Origin: Enhydrobacter sp.
GTDB lineage: Bacteria; Pseudomonadota; Alphaproteobacteria; Reyranellales; Reyranellaceae
DNA length: 64,000 nt
Direction: 5' to 3'
Assembly (NCBI GenBank): GCA_025808875.1
Contig: CP075528.1
Location: 3,036,473 to 3,100,472 of the forward strand
Numbering within the stretch: the stretch's first letter is position 1; every line of letters starts with the position of its first letter. Position numbers and translations under genes: made by a program. This document shows positions 1 through 8,347 of the stretch, piece by piece. The notes beneath the pieces are model-generated. The model searched no databases. It had not been told where the DNA came from and saw nothing but the letters and a program-made list of their open reading frames with translations.

Positions 1-22
1 TGAGCGGCTTGCGCTTGCTCAT
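1..22 (-). CDS. 5' end of an unidentified gene running off the window
   Basis: An ATG at 22-20 on the minus strand overlaps the TGA stop (21-19) of the phosphotransferase gene in an ATGA arrangement, the coupling used repeatedly in this window. Only seven codons (M-S-K-R-K-P-L) are visible before the window ends, so no function can be given. The call rests on the overlap alone; it would be the next gene of the phosphotransferase operon. Confidence 0.3.
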
Positions 23-1098
23 CGCGCCGCCCCGACCATGCGCTCGACCAGGCTCCACCCCAGTTCCGCCGCCGGCCGGACGAGCTTGCCCGATTCGGCG
101 GCGCGCACGTTCGACGCCGTGCCGTCGAGCGCGCGGGCATAGACGCCCTGGCGGATGCAGGACACGCGGAAGAGATTGTAGGCCATGTAGAATTCCCAGA
201 CGGCGGGCTCGGGCACCGCACGCTTCGACAGGCCGCAATAGTAGGCGACCATCTCCTGCTCGGTCGGCAGGCCGAGGGCGGCGAGGTCGTGGCCGTGCAG
301 CCCGCCCCAATCCATCGGCGTGCGCCATAGCATGCAGAGATAGGAGAGTTCGGCGAGAGGATCGCCGAGGGTCGAGATCTCCCAGTCGATGATGCCGAGC
401 ACGCGCGGCTCGCTGGCATGGAACACCATGTTGTCGAGCCGATAGTCGCCATGGACCAGGACGGTCTCGTCGTTGGCCGGCAAGTGGGCGGGCAGCCAGT
501 CGAGCAGCCGGTCCATCGCCTCGATCGCCTCGGTCTCGGAGGCCTTGTACTGCTTGCCCCAGCGCGAGATCTGGCGCGCCACGTAGCTGCCGGGACGGCC
601 GAAGTCGGCGAGCCCCAGGGCGGCGTAGTCGACGGCATGCAGGCGGGCGAGCGTCTCGAACTTGGCCTCGTAGACGGCGCGGCGGCCCTCCTTCGGCAGA
701 TCCGGCAGCAGGGGGTCCCACAGCACGCGGCCGTCACAATATTCCATGATGTAGAACGCCGTGCCCACGACACCGTCGTCCTCGCACAGCGCATAGGCCC
801 TGGGGGTCGGCACATTGGTCCGGTTGAGCGCCGAGATGACGCGGAACTCGCGGTCGACGGCATGGGCCGACGGCAGGAGCTTGCCGGGCGGCTTGCGCCT
901 GAGCACGTAGCGCCGCTCCGCGCCGTCCGTCAGGCGATAGGTCGGGTTGGATTGGCCGCCTTTGAACTGTTCGGCGCGGACCGGCGGCGTGAAGCCCTCG
1001 ACGCGCTCGGCCATGAAGCGCTCGAGCCGCTTCTCGTCGAAGCGATGCTTCTCCTGCACCTCCATCGTGCCGATGTAGTCCGCGCCCTTTCGTGCCAC
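19..1098 (-). CDS. Phosphotransferase family protein (APH/ACAD10-like kinase fold)
   Basis: A 359-residue soluble protein of the aminoglycoside-phosphotransferase/choline-kinase superfamily, close to the stand-alone kinase domain of ACAD10/11 proteins. The nucleotide-binding start GGQSNPTY is near residue 48, the catalytic Brenner motif HGDYRLDN at about 216-223, and the metal-binding DWE at 238-240. Members with this signature commonly sit beside acyl-CoA dehydrogenases and are thought to phosphorylate hydroxyacyl substrates; the substrate here is unknown. The GTG start at 1098 is preferred because an AGGGG Shine-Dalgarno lies six bases before it; an in-frame ATG at codon 12 is the alternative. 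It overlaps a further minus-strand gene that begins at position 22. Confidence 0.85.
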   Translation of the reverse strand: MARKGADYIGTMEVQEKHRFDEKRLERFMAERVEGFTPPVRAEQFKGGQSNPTYRLTDGAERRYVLRRKPPGKLLPSAHAVDREFRVISALNRTNVPTPRAYALCEDDGVVGTAFYIMEYCDGRVLWDPLLPDLPKEGRRAVYEAKFETLARLHAVDYAALGLADFGRPGSYVARQISRWGKQYKASETEAIEAMDRLLDWLPAHLPANDETVLVHGDYRLDNMVFHASEPRVLGIIDWEISTLGDPLAELSYLCMLWRTPMDWGGLHGHDLAALGLPTEQEMVAYYCGLSKRAVPEPAVWEFYMAYNLFRVSCIRQGVYARALDGTASNVRAAESGKLVRPAAELGWSLVERMVGAAR

Positions 1099-1205
1099 TC
1101 TTCACCCCTGAACGGTCGTTCACATTGGCCGGGAGTTTGCTCGCCCGTTTCCGCCCATGCAACAACGCGGACGAGGCCCTTCTCCAGTGAATTTCTCCCC
1201 CTTTT

Positions 1206-1463
1206 TGTCTCCAGCGGGCGCATGGGCGCGTCGCCTCGGCGGCGACCATTGCCTTCGTCGTGATCGGCCTCGATGCGCCGGGTCGTCCGCCCGCCACGCT
1301 CGGCCATGTCGCCTTGTCTTGCGTGGCGGCGCTATGTTTGCCTGCGCTCTTTGTCGCGCCCATGGCCGCACGCTGGTCGGCCCGCGCTCCAATCGTGCTA
1401 TTGCGAAGGGCGTTCGCCTTGTGCCTGGGCGCCATTGCGGTGCGACTGCTGTTGCGGCTGTGA
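1206..1463 (+). pseudogene. C-terminal remnant of a TauE/SafE (TSUP) permease
   Basis: The 476 bases between the phosphotransferase and tctB hold no intact gene. Read in one plus-strand frame, this stretch gives about 80 residues ending at a stop at 1463. They resemble the C-terminal third of TauE/SafE membrane permeases: an A-x-I-A-F-V-V-I-G-L-D-A-P-G-x-P-P helix boundary, L-G-H-V-A-L, then APMAARWSAR and an LRRAFALCLGAIAVRLLL-type last helix. No start codon with a ribosome site and none of the N-terminal two thirds is present, so I read it as a decayed leftover. TauE/SafE proteins export or import sulfonates and organic acids, which would suit the neighbouring carboxylate transporters. The identification is by eye only. 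Confidence 0.45.
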
Positions 1464-1574
1464 GTTGGGCCGCGAAATGGGACTATAAGGTGTTCGCGTA
1501 GATATGCGGGTACCGGCTCCCGGAGGTTCGGGGCCCAAGAACTAGACGGACTGTTGGTGTCGGGGGAGGCATCT

Positions 1575-2024
1575 TTGAGTCGATTTCTGAGCAAGGATTT
1601 CCTGTCCGGTCTGCTGTTCATCCTTTTCGGGCTGTTGGCACTCTATTTCGGCCAGAAGCTGGCACTGGGTACGGCGGTCCGCATGGGCCCGGGCTACGTG
1701 CCGCGGATGCTTTCCTTCATCCTCATCGGGCTGGGCGGGTTGATCTGCGTCGTCGCCCTCGTCTCCGGCGGCGAGCCGACCGAGAAGCCGCGGCTGCGCC
1801 CGATCGGCATCGTGACGCTCGGCGTGATCTGCTTCGGCCTGCTGTTCGAGCGCGCCGGGCTGCTGCCGGCGCTGGTCGTGCTGATCGGCATCGCCTCACT
1901 GGCCGGTCAGGAATTCAAGCTGAAAGAGGTGATCGCCAACATGGTCGTGCTCGCCGTCCTCTGTGTGGTCGTCTTCAAGGTCGGTCTCGGCATGAACATC
2001 TCGATCATCCGGGGAGTTTGGTGA
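1575..2024 (+). CDS. tctB: Tripartite tricarboxylate transporter small membrane subunit TctB
   Basis: A 149-residue protein with about four membrane helices: residues around 8-25 and 38-58, a pair after a short cytoplasmic loop rich in E, K, P and R, and a last helix before GLGMNISIIRG. This size and topology match TctB, the small permease subunit of tripartite tricarboxylate transporters. The chosen start is the TTG at 1575, because GGGGGAGG at 1562-1569 sits five bases upstream; an earlier in-frame TTG/GTG at 1554-1557 has no ribosome site. The stop lies one base before the tctA start, so the two are translationally linked. No TctC binding protein is adjacent. Confidence 0.82.
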   Translation: MSRFLSKDFLSGLLFILFGLLALYFGQKLALGTAVRMGPGYVPRMLSFILIGLGGLICVVALVSGGEPTEKPRLRPIGIVTLGVICFGLLFERAGLLPALVVLIGIASLAGQEFKLKEVIANMVVLAVLCVVVFKVGLGMNISIIRGVW

Positions 2025-2025
2025 C

Positions 2026-3531
2026 GTGGAACTCCTCGACAACCTCGCACTCGGACTGAGCGTCGCCGTCACCTGGCAACACCTGTTCTACGCCCTGGTC
2101 GGCTGCCTGCTCGGCACCCTGATCGGCGTGCTTCCCGGCATCGGACCGGTGGCGACCATCGCCATGCTGCTGCCAATCACCTTCCACCTGCCGCCGACCG
2201 CTTCGCTGATCATGCTCGCCGGCATCTACTACGGCGCCCAGTATGGCGGCTCGACCACGTCCATCCTGGTGAATCTGCCCGGCGAGGCGTCCTCGGTCGT
2301 GACCTGCCTCGACGGCTACCAGATGGCGCGCAAGGGCCGCGCCGGCGCGGCCTTGTCGATCTCGGCCGTCGGCTCCTTCTTTGCCGGCACGTTCGGCACG
2401 ATGCTGATCGTGCTGTTCGCCGAACCGCTGACGCAAATGGCGCAGAAATTCGGCCCGGCCGACTATTGCTCGCTGATGGCGCTCGGGCTCGTGGCCGCGG
2501 TGGTGCTGGCGAGCGGTTCGGTGCTCAAGGCGATCGCCATGGTCTTCCTCGGGCTGCTGTTCGGCCTGGTCGGCACCGACGTCAATACGGGCGCCCAGCG
2601 CTTCACCTTCGACATTCCGGAGCTCAGCGACGGCATCGACTTCGCGCCCATCGCCATGGGCCTGTTCGGCATCGCTGAAATCGTGGTCAACATCGAACGC
2701 CGCCTGTCGCGTACCGCCGGCACGATCAAGGTGACGTCGTTGTGGCCGACCCGCGAAGAGGCGAGACGCTCCGTTCCCGCGGTGTTGCGCGGCACGATGC
2801 TGGGGGCGGCGCTCGGCGTGCTGCCGGGCGGCGGCCCGACCCTGGGCGCCTTCTCCTCCTACACGCTCGAGAAGCGCATCTCCAAGCACCCCGAGGAATT
2901 CGGCAAGGGCGCCGTCGAGGGCGTCGCCTCGCCAGAAGCGGCCAACAACGCGGCGGCGCAGACCTCGTTCATCCCCATGCTCACGCTCGGCATCCCGTCG
3001 AACGCGGTGATGGCGCTGATGGTGGGCGCGATGATCATCCAGGGCATCCAGCCCGGCCCCGAGGTCATGACCAAGAAGCCGGACCTGTTCTGGGGCATGA
3101 TCGCCTCGATGTGGATCGGCAACCTGATGCTGGTCATCATCAACCTGCCGATGATCGGCCTGTGGGTGAAGCTTCTGACGGTGCCCTACCGTTTCCTGGC
3201 GCCCGCCATCCTGCTGTTCTGCTGCATCGGTGCCTACAGCCTGCAGAACAGCACCTTCCACGTCTTCCAGGTCGCGATCTTCGGCGTGCTCGGCTACATC
3301 TTTGCCCGGCTGAGCTGCGAGGGCGCACCCTTCCTGCTGGGGCTGGTGCTGGGGCCGCAGATGGAGGAGTATTTCCGGCGCGCCATGCTGTTGTCGCGCG
3401 GCGATCCGGCGGTGTTCGTGGAGCGCCCCATCAGTCTGGGGCTCTTGATCACGACCTCGCTGTTGCTGGTGTTGATGGCCCTGCCGAGCATCAAGAAGGC
3501 GCGCAAGGAGGCTTTCCAGGAGGAAGGCTGA
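2026..3531 (+). CDS. tctA: Tripartite tricarboxylate transporter large permease TctA
   Basis: A 501-residue polytopic protein of the TctA family (large permease, about 10-12 helices) that imports citrate-like or other carboxylates using an ion gradient and a periplasmic TctC partner. Family hallmarks are the glycine-rich GVLPGIGPVAT near residue 38, YYGAQYGGSTTS near 72, the second repeat GVLPGGGPTLG near 265 and PEAANNAAAQ near 305. Start is GTG 2026, with GGGGAG about ten bases upstream, one base after the tctB stop. The HMG-CoA-lyase-like gene begins 19 bases downstream. As no TctC lies in the window, the binding protein must be encoded elsewhere or the TAXI protein at 5.1 kb belongs to a separate system. 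Confidence 0.93.
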   Translation: MELLDNLALGLSVAVTWQHLFYALVGCLLGTLIGVLPGIGPVATIAMLLPITFHLPPTASLIMLAGIYYGAQYGGSTTSILVNLPGEASSVVTCLDGYQMARKGRAGAALSISAVGSFFAGTFGTMLIVLFAEPLTQMAQKFGPADYCSLMALGLVAAVVLASGSVLKAIAMVFLGLLFGLVGTDVNTGAQRFTFDIPELSDGIDFAPIAMGLFGIAEIVVNIERRLSRTAGTIKVTSLWPTREEARRSVPAVLRGTMLGAALGVLPGGGPTLGAFSSYTLEKRISKHPEEFGKGAVEGVASPEAANNAAAQTSFIPMLTLGIPSNAVMALMVGAMIIQGIQPGPEVMTKKPDLFWGMIASMWIGNLMLVIINLPMIGLWVKLLTVPYRFLAPAILLFCCIGAYSLQNSTFHVFQVAIFGVLGYIFARLSCEGAPFLLGLVLGPQMEEYFRRAMLLSRGDPAVFVERPISLGLLITTSLLLVLMALPSIKKARKEAFQEEG

Positions 3532-3550
3532 CCGAGAAGGAGCAAGCCCC

Positions 3551-4519
3551 GTGGCCGACCTGCCAAAGCGTGTGGAGATTGCCGAGGAAGGCCCGCGCGA
3601 GGGCTTTCAGTCGGAGAAGAAGGCGATCCCGGTCGCCGACAAGGTGCGCCTCATCGAGGCGCTGGCCGAGACCGGGCTCAGGCACATCGCCTGCGTCTCC
3701 TACGTCAATCCCAGACGCGTGCCGACCATGGCCGACGCCGAGGAAGTGGCCGCGCGCATCCGTCAGAAGCCCGGCGTCGAGTATGCCGCGCTGTGGCTCA
3801 ACCAGCAGGGCCTCGAGCGCGCGCTGCGCGGGCCGCTGCATGTCGACGGCGGCGTGCGCGTCACGGCGTCCGACACCTTCTCGCGCAAGAACATCGGCAA
3901 GTCGGTGCCCGACGCCATGGTCGAGCAGCGCATGTCGTTGAAGACCTTCAAGGACCGCGGCATGCCGGTCGAATGGGGCATCATCCTCGGCGCCTTCGGC
4001 TGCAACTACGAGGGCGAGCTTTCGACCGAGCTCGTCCTGCAACGCGTCCAGCTCGCGCTCGACGAGGCCGAGCTCGCCGGCTTCCGCCTCAAGGGCATCA
4101 AGCTGACCGACGCCATGGGCTGGGCGACGCCGCAGTCGGTCGAGCGCCTGATCGGCGCCATTCGCGACAAGTGGCCCGAGCTCGAGATCGCGCTCCACCT
4201 GCACGACACGCGCGGCATCGGCATGGCCGCCGCCTACGCCGGATTGCGCCTCGGCGTGACCCGGTTTGATTCGTCGATCGCCGGCCTCGGCGGCTGCCCG
4301 TTCGCCGCCACCGACGGTGCGGTCGGCAACATCTGCACCGAGGACTTCGCCTTCATGTGCGAGGAGATGGGCATCGCGACGGGGCTCGACCTCGACAAGC
4401 TGATCGAGGTCGCCCGAATCGCCGAGGAGGTCGTCGGCCGGCCGCTGCCCGGACACGTGATGCGCGGCGGCACGTTGAAGGCGGCCAGGCAACGCGCCGC
4501 ACGAAGGGAGGCAGCATGA
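3551..4519 (+). CDS. HMG-CoA lyase-like aldolase (DRE-TIM family)
   Basis: A 322-residue TIM-barrel lyase related to hydroxymethylglutaryl-CoA lyase, which splits 3-hydroxy-3-methylacyl-CoA into a keto acid and acetyl-CoA. Visible are the metal-binding LHLHDTRG (H216, H218) and the lyase signature AGLGGCPFA with the mobile-loop cysteine C249. Odd point: the usual R-D of GPRDGLQNE is R16-E17 in GPREGFQSE, so the catalytic aspartate is replaced by glutamate, which suggests a substrate other than HMG-CoA. The GTG start is preceded by AAGGAG. The cupin gene overlaps the stop by ATGA. Together with the class III CoA-transferase at 8.3 kb it could form an activate-then-cleave pathway for a branched hydroxy acid; that is inference. 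Confidence 0.85.
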   Translation: MADLPKRVEIAEEGPREGFQSEKKAIPVADKVRLIEALAETGLRHIACVSYVNPRRVPTMADAEEVAARIRQKPGVEYAALWLNQQGLERALRGPLHVDGGVRVTASDTFSRKNIGKSVPDAMVEQRMSLKTFKDRGMPVEWGIILGAFGCNYEGELSTELVLQRVQLALDEAELAGFRLKGIKLTDAMGWATPQSVERLIGAIRDKWPELEIALHLHDTRGIGMAAAYAGLRLGVTRFDSSIAGLGGCPFAATDGAVGNICTEDFAFMCEEMGIATGLDLDKLIEVARIAEEVVGRPLPGHVMRGGTLKAARQRAARREAA

Positions 4520-4887
4520 ACGCCGAGACGCCCGTTTCCGACTCGACCCCCGACTCGACCCCCGACTCGACCTACGTCGATGTCCCGTCGATCCCCTGGC
4601 AGAAGACGCGCTTTCCCGGCATCGAGGCCAAGACGCTGATGGAGAATCCGGCGAGCGGAATGTCGACCGTCCTGATGCGCTGGGCGCCGGGCACGCACTT
4701 GCCGCGGCACGAGCACGTCGCGATCGAACAGACCTACGTGCTCGAAGGATCCTTCGCCGATCACGCCGGGGTCTGCACGGCCGGCAACTACGTGTGGCGC
4801 CGGGCCGGCAGCCGCCACGAGGCGTGGAGCGACGAAGGCTGCCTGATGCTCGCCGTCTTCCTCAAGCCGAACACATTCTTCGACTGA
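4516..4887 (+). CDS. Single-domain cupin protein
   Basis: A 123-residue small beta-barrel protein of the RmlC-like cupin superfamily. Motif 1 is visible as G-T-H-L-P-R-H-E-H with a following E-Q-T-Y-V-L-E-G around residues 56-75, and motif 2 as G-N-Y-V-W-R-R-A-G-S-R-H-E near 90-102, so the metal-binding histidines are kept. The N-terminus contains a low-complexity stretch of three D-S-T repeats generated by a 12-bp DNA tandem repeat. The ATG overlaps the stop of the lyase gene. Likely a cytoplasmic accessory enzyme or sensor of the same carboxylate pathway; the reaction is unknown. Confidence 0.82.
   Translation: MNAETPVSDSTPDSTPDSTYVDVPSIPWQKTRFPGIEAKTLMENPASGMSTVLMRWAPGTHLPRHEHVAIEQTYVLEGSFADHAGVCTAGNYVWRRAGSRHEAWSDEGCLMLAVFLKPNTFFD
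4539..4572 (+). repeat. 12-bp tandem repeat, 2.8 copies
   Basis: The unit CGACTCGACCCC occurs at 4539-4550 and 4551-4562, with a partial third copy to 4572. It is in frame and encodes D-S-T-P units near the cupin N-terminus. Copy number could vary by slippage in steps of four residues without breaking the frame. Confidence 0.9.
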
Positions 4888-5134
4888 TTCGCGCGCGGAA
4901 TTGGCGGCCCGCGGCGACTAGACTCCGTCGTCCAGGCCGTTCAAGATTGCGCCAACCAGTCGGCGGGCCAACTGTCGCGGGAGGCAAGGGAGTTTACGTC
5001 CACGGGTGCGTCGAGCGCATCGCGTCGATATTGCTCACGGGTCAGCCGAGGTTCGGGAAGGGCCAACGGCTGTTTCTTGGTTGCGTCCGCGCATCGGTGT
5101 CGGCGACTGGGTCACTCATCCGGGAGGATCCGAC

Positions 5135-6295
5135 ATGATTCGCAGAACGATGGTTGCCAGCACCCTCGCCCTGGCGGCCACCCTGGCGGCCGGCGGCGTC
5201 GCCGCCCAGAATGTCAAGCTACCGCCGTCGCTGACGATGACCGCCTACGACACCGGTACGTCCGGCTTCAACATCGCCGTGGCCATCGGCAAGGTGATGA
5301 AGGAGAAGCACCAGAGCGACCTGCGTGTGCTGCCCGCCGGCAACGACATTGCGCGCCTCTCGCCGCTCAAGGCCGGCCGCGCCCAGGCCTCGGCGATGGG
5401 CATCGGCGGCTACTTCGCCTCCGAAGGCATCTTCGAGTTCGCCACCAAGGACTGGGGGCCGCAGCCGCTCCAGCTGCTGCTCTCGGCGGTTTCGTGCAAC
5501 GGCATCACGCTGAACGTCGCCAAGGACACCGGCGTCAAGGAATTCAAGGATCTCAAGGGCAAGCGCATCGGCATCGTCGTCGGCTCGCCGGCGCTCAACC
5601 AGAACGCCTTCGCCATCATCGCGTTCGGCGGCCTGACCAAGGACGACGTCAAGCTGGTCGAGTTCTCGAGCTTCGGCGCCATGTGGAAGGGCATGATGAA
5701 CAACGAAGTCGACGCCGCGATCGCTTCGACCATCACCGGCCAGGTGCGTGAGCTCGAGGCCTCGCCGCGCGGCGTGGTGATGCCGCAGACGCCGGCGTCC
5801 GACAAGGCCGGTTGGGAGCGCATGCGCAAGCTCGGGCCCTACTTCTATCCGCACAAGACGACCTGCGGCGCGGGCGGCCTGAGCGCGACCAACGCGCTCG
5901 AACTGCCGTCCTACCCCTATCCGATCTTCATGGCCTACGCCTCGCAGCCGGAGGATCTGATCTACAACATCGCCAAGGCGATGATCGTCGACTATCCGGA
6001 CTACAAGTCCGGTGCGCCGGGTGCCGACGGCCTGGAGGTCAAGCGCCAGATCCTGGACTGGGTGCTGCCGTACCATCCCGGCACGGTGAAGGCCCTCAAG
6101 GAGGCGGGCGCCTGGACCGATGCAGCGCAGAAGCACAACGACATGCTTCTCAAGCGGCAGGCCACGCTCGCCACCGCATGGGCCGATTTCAACAAGGCCA
6201 ACCCGCCGGCCGACAAGGACGCCTTCGCCAAGGCCTGGATGGCCGCGCGCAAGGCGGCACTCGTGAAGGCCGGCCTGGACCCGGTGTTCGAGTAA
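5135..6295 (+). CDS. TAXI-family TRAP transporter solute-binding protein
   Basis: A 386-residue periplasmic binding protein. Residues 1-25 form a Sec signal (MIRRTM followed by a hydrophobic alanine/leucine core and A-A-Q). The mature part starts like TAXI proteins with the T-A-Y-D-T-G-T-S-G-F-N-I-A-V-A-I-G block, followed by G-I-G-G-Y-F-A near 90 and K-G-K-R-I-G-I-V-V-G-S near 140. TAXI proteins deliver substrates to TRAP permeases; glutamate and other carboxylates are known ligands of the family. The ATG at 5135 is chosen because GGGAGGA lies seven bases upstream and the signal peptide begins there. The fused TRAP permease follows after 18 bases. The 247 bases before it contain nothing I recognise. 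Confidence 0.9.
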   Translation: MIRRTMVASTLALAATLAAGGVAAQNVKLPPSLTMTAYDTGTSGFNIAVAIGKVMKEKHQSDLRVLPAGNDIARLSPLKAGRAQASAMGIGGYFASEGIFEFATKDWGPQPLQLLLSAVSCNGITLNVAKDTGVKEFKDLKGKRIGIVVGSPALNQNAFAIIAFGGLTKDDVKLVEFSSFGAMWKGMMNNEVDAAIASTITGQVRELEASPRGVVMPQTPASDKAGWERMRKLGPYFYPHKTTCGAGGLSATNALELPSYPYPIFMAYASQPEDLIYNIAKAMIVDYPDYKSGAPGADGLEVKRQILDWVLPYHPGTVKALKEAGAWTDAAQKHNDMLLKRQATLATAWADFNKANPPADKDAFAKAWMAARKAALVKAGLDPVFE

Positions 6296-6313
6296 CCAAA
6301 CGGACTCAGCGGC

Positions 6314-8305
6314 ATGTCGGATCAATCCGCGGGGGAGACGTCTGGTTCGGAGGGCCCCCGGACCAGACGTCTTCCGACCTTCTGGCTGGTCGTCCTGCTC
6401 GCCTGGACGACCGTCGCCATAGTGCTGTGCTTCAACCAGCAGTTCACGCTCCGCTTCTTCATCGGGTTCACGCTGCTGGACACGGAGTACTATTGGGGGC
6501 TGGTGCTGGTCCTTCTGCCGCTGGCGTTCATTCTCTATCCGATCAAGCCCGGACTGCACGTCGATCGCGTACCATTTTACGACGTGCTGCTCTTCCTCCT
6601 CACCTCGGCCATCGCCATCGTGCTGATCGCGACGGCGCGGGCCTCGGCGGCGGAAGGCTGGGAGTACAGCGCCTCGTCGATGGCGCCGCCCTGGATCATG
6701 TGGGGAGCGGTCGCGATGTGGGCGCTCGTGCTCGAGGCGCTGCGCCGGGCCGGCGGTTTCGTGCTGTTCGCGATCATGGGGTTCTTCTCGCTGTTCCCCC
6801 TGTTCGCCGGCAGCATGCCGGCGCCCCTGACCGCGTCGTCCGTCGACCTGCTCGACACCGCAGCCTACCACATCTTCTCCCGTGAGAGTGTGCTCGGCAT
6901 CCCGATGCGCGCCTTCGCCGAACTGGTCATCGGCTTCCTGATCTTCGGCATCGCGCTGCAGTACAGCGGCGCCGGCGCATTTTTCATCAATCTCGCCTTC
7001 GCCTTGTGCGGCACCTTCCGCGGCGGCGCCGCCAAGGTCGCGATCTTCTCGTCGGGCCTGCTCGGCTCGATGAGTGGCAGCGTGATCTCCAACGTGCTGA
7101 CCACCGGCACGATGACCATTCCGGCGATGAAGAAGACCGGCTTCAGGCCGGCCCAGGCCGGCGCGATCGAAGCCTGCGCCTCGACGGGAGCCGTCCTGGC
7201 GCCACCGGTGATGGGCGCCACCGCCTTCGTCATGGCGGAGTTCCTCAACATCTCCTATGCGGAGGTCGCGCTCGCCGCCGCCGTGCCGGCCGCTCTCTAT
7301 TTCTTCGCGCTGTTCATGCAGATCGACTACTACGCCGGCCGCCACCGCATGGTGGGCATGCCACGCGAGGAGATGCCGAAGCTCGGCGAGGTGTTCCGCA
7401 AGGGCTGGTACTTCATCTTCGTCATCATCCTGCTCGTCGTCCTGCTCCTGGTGATGAAGCGGGAGAACTGGGCGCCGTGGCTGGCCACCGGCCTGCTGCT
7501 GATCCTCAACCAGCTGTTCTCGGAAAAGCGCTGGGGCTGGGCCGAGCTGCGCGGCTTCATCGAGGGCAACGGGCGGGTGTTCGTCGAACTGGTCGCCATC
7601 CTGGCCGGTATCGGCCTGCTGGTCGGCGCCTTCTCGCTGACCGGCCTGACCGGCACCTTGACGACCGAACTGCTCTACATCGCGGGCGACCAGCCGCTGT
7701 TGCTGATCGTCATGGGCGCCCTGACCGCCTTCATCCTCGGCATGGGGATGACCATCACCGCCTGCTACATCTTTCTCGCGGTGCTGCTGGCGCCCAGCCT
7801 GATCCAGGCCGGGCTCAATCCGCTCGCCGTGCACATGTTCATCATGTACTGGGGCATGGTCTCGTTCATCACCCCGCCGGTCGCGCTGGCGGCCTTCGCC
7901 GCCGCGTCGGTCGCCAAGGCCAATCCGATCGAAACCGGCCTGCAGGCGATGCGCTTCGGCACCATCATCTATTTCGTGCCGTGCTTCTTCATCCTCAACC
8001 CGTCGCTCGTGCTGCAAGGCGAGTTCCTCGACTTCCTCGGACACTTCGTGACGGCGATCGCCGGCGTGACGCTGCTGTGCGGGGGATTGCAGGGATATCT
8101 CGGTGGCATCGGCGATACCCGACGGTGCGGCCCGATGGAATGGCCGGTTCGCGCCGCGTGGATGGTCGGCGGCCTGATGTTCGCCGCGCCGGGTGGCGGC
8201 CTGATGCCGCTGTCGCCTTTGGAGATGACGGCGGCGGCGGTTGCGGTATCTTTGCCCGCGCTCGCCGTGGCCTGGTTCTGCACGCGTCGCCCCGCGACGG
8301 CGTGA
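6314..8305 (+). CDS. TRAP transporter fused permease (DctQ-DctM)
   Basis: A 663-residue inner-membrane protein with some 16-18 helices. The first third carries the small-subunit (DctQ-like) helices. The rest is the large DctM-like ion-coupled permease with S-G-L-L-G-S-M-S-G-S near residue 250, I-E-A-C-A-S-T-G-A-V-L-A-P-P-V-M-G near 285 and F-I-T-P-P-V-A-L-A near 520, the two glycine/proline-rich hairpin loops of the family. Fused permeases are the normal partners of TAXI binding proteins, and the TAXI gene lies just upstream. Substrate is unknown, but the CoA-transferase and lyase nearby point to a carboxylic acid. Confidence 0.92.
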   Translation: MSDQSAGETSGSEGPRTRRLPTFWLVVLLAWTTVAIVLCFNQQFTLRFFIGFTLLDTEYYWGLVLVLLPLAFILYPIKPGLHVDRVPFYDVLLFLLTSAIAIVLIATARASAAEGWEYSASSMAPPWIMWGAVAMWALVLEALRRAGGFVLFAIMGFFSLFPLFAGSMPAPLTASSVDLLDTAAYHIFSRESVLGIPMRAFAELVIGFLIFGIALQYSGAGAFFINLAFALCGTFRGGAAKVAIFSSGLLGSMSGSVISNVLTTGTMTIPAMKKTGFRPAQAGAIEACASTGAVLAPPVMGATAFVMAEFLNISYAEVALAAAVPAALYFFALFMQIDYYAGRHRMVGMPREEMPKLGEVFRKGWYFIFVIILLVVLLLVMKRENWAPWLATGLLLILNQLFSEKRWGWAELRGFIEGNGRVFVELVAILAGIGLLVGAFSLTGLTGTLTTELLYIAGDQPLLLIVMGALTAFILGMGMTITACYIFLAVLLAPSLIQAGLNPLAVHMFIMYWGMVSFITPPVALAAFAAASVAKANPIETGLQAMRFGTIIYFVPCFFILNPSLVLQGEFLDFLGHFVTAIAGVTLLCGGLQGYLGGIGDTRRCGPMEWPVRAAWMVGGLMFAAPGGGLMPLSPLEMTAAAVAVSLPALAVAWFCTRRPATA

Positions 8306-8347
8306 GGCCCCGCGCGGCGAGCCTGCGCAGGGAGGAGCGGAACGATC

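Noticed and set aside
1157..1501. A 114-residue plus-strand open frame in the gap before tctB
   Set aside because: Arg/Cys-rich without family resemblance; the TauE-like signal is in another frame of the same stretch.
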